The position numbers and the translations under genes were made by a program. A model generated the notes under the pieces. That model did not search any database. It was not told the DNA's origin and worked only from the letters and a program-made list of their open reading frames with translations. Below, one piece after another: positions 63,903 through 64,000 of a stretch of DNA of 64,000 nt. The stretch's first letter is position 1. Every line of letters starts with the position of its first letter. The stretch comes from Dietzia sp. NCCP-2495 (GTDB taxonomy: Bacteria; Actinomycetota; Actinomycetes; Mycobacteriales; Mycobacteriaceae), in NCBI RefSeq assembly GCF_026011735.1, contig NZ_BRVN01000007.1:85669-149668 (forward strand). Reading direction: 5' to 3'.

Positions 63903-64000
63903 GCCCCCTCCCTACTCGGCTTGTGAGGAGGTGTCCACCGCACGCCACCGCCCGCGGACGGACCGGTCGTGTCGTTGCCGAGCCCGTGCCGTAGTGGGAC

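Overview
High-GC actinobacterial chromosome, most likely a mycolic-acid-lineage genus such as Dietzia or a relative. I infer this from gene order, not from a search. The series aspC-like aminotransferase, dnaX, ybaB, recR, gatD/murT, dnaQ-like exonuclease, leuA, lysC and asd follows the order I recall from mycobacteria and rhodococci, as does tyrA beside the tadA pair and the SRP RNA beside a tRNA-Ser.

Layout. 1-8.6 kb: a DUF2339 membrane protein, small unknown genes, a cytochrome P450, tyrA, and the tRNA-deaminase pair ending in tadA. 8.7-13.6 kb: tRNA-Ser(CGA), a TetR regulator, then a queuosine-salvage group: tgt, a CHY zinc-finger protein, a YhhQ-type queuosine-precursor transporter and glutamyl-Q tRNA(Asp) synthetase. 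13.6-16 kb: a pterin dehydratase, a DUF1648 protein, gene debris (a nuoN fragment and a PEP-utilising-enzyme fragment), tRNA-Ser(GGA) and the SRP RNA. 16-22.4 kb: aminotransferase, dnaX, ybaB, recR, GNAT.

22.5-41.0 kb is a catabolic island set into the conserved backbone. It holds an AraC regulator and an amidohydrolase, a GcoAB-type P450 aromatic O-demethylase, a metallo-beta-lactamase-fold lipoprotein, pyruvate carboxylase, an IclR regulator, and a full catechol meta-cleavage pathway: extradiol dioxygenase, semialdehyde dehydrogenase, tautomerase, decarboxylase, hydratase, aldolase and acylating acetaldehyde dehydrogenase. Read together, it would convert guaiacol-like methoxyphenols to catechol and then to pyruvate plus acetyl-CoA, with pyruvate carboxylase closing the anaplerotic gap.

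41.2-58.3 kb returns to the backbone: gatD/murT, a serine hydrolase, a dnaQ-like exonuclease, a class III aminotransferase, a small membrane protein, a Tat-exported amidase, leuA with a Leu-codon leader peptide, GNAT, a trypsin-like protease, a DMT transporter, lysC and asd. lysC and asd are separated by a DUF559 endonuclease-like gene lying between two copies of a palindromic repeat. 58.4-64 kb: TetR/MmpL operon, 3-hydroxyacyl-CoA dehydrogenase and a type II NADH dehydrogenase-like flavoprotein.

Most notable: a Tgt whose zinc cysteines are replaced, an SDR without its catalytic residues inside the meta-cleavage operon, the palindromic repeat family around the DUF559 gene, and tandem repeats that straddle the stop codons of three genes.
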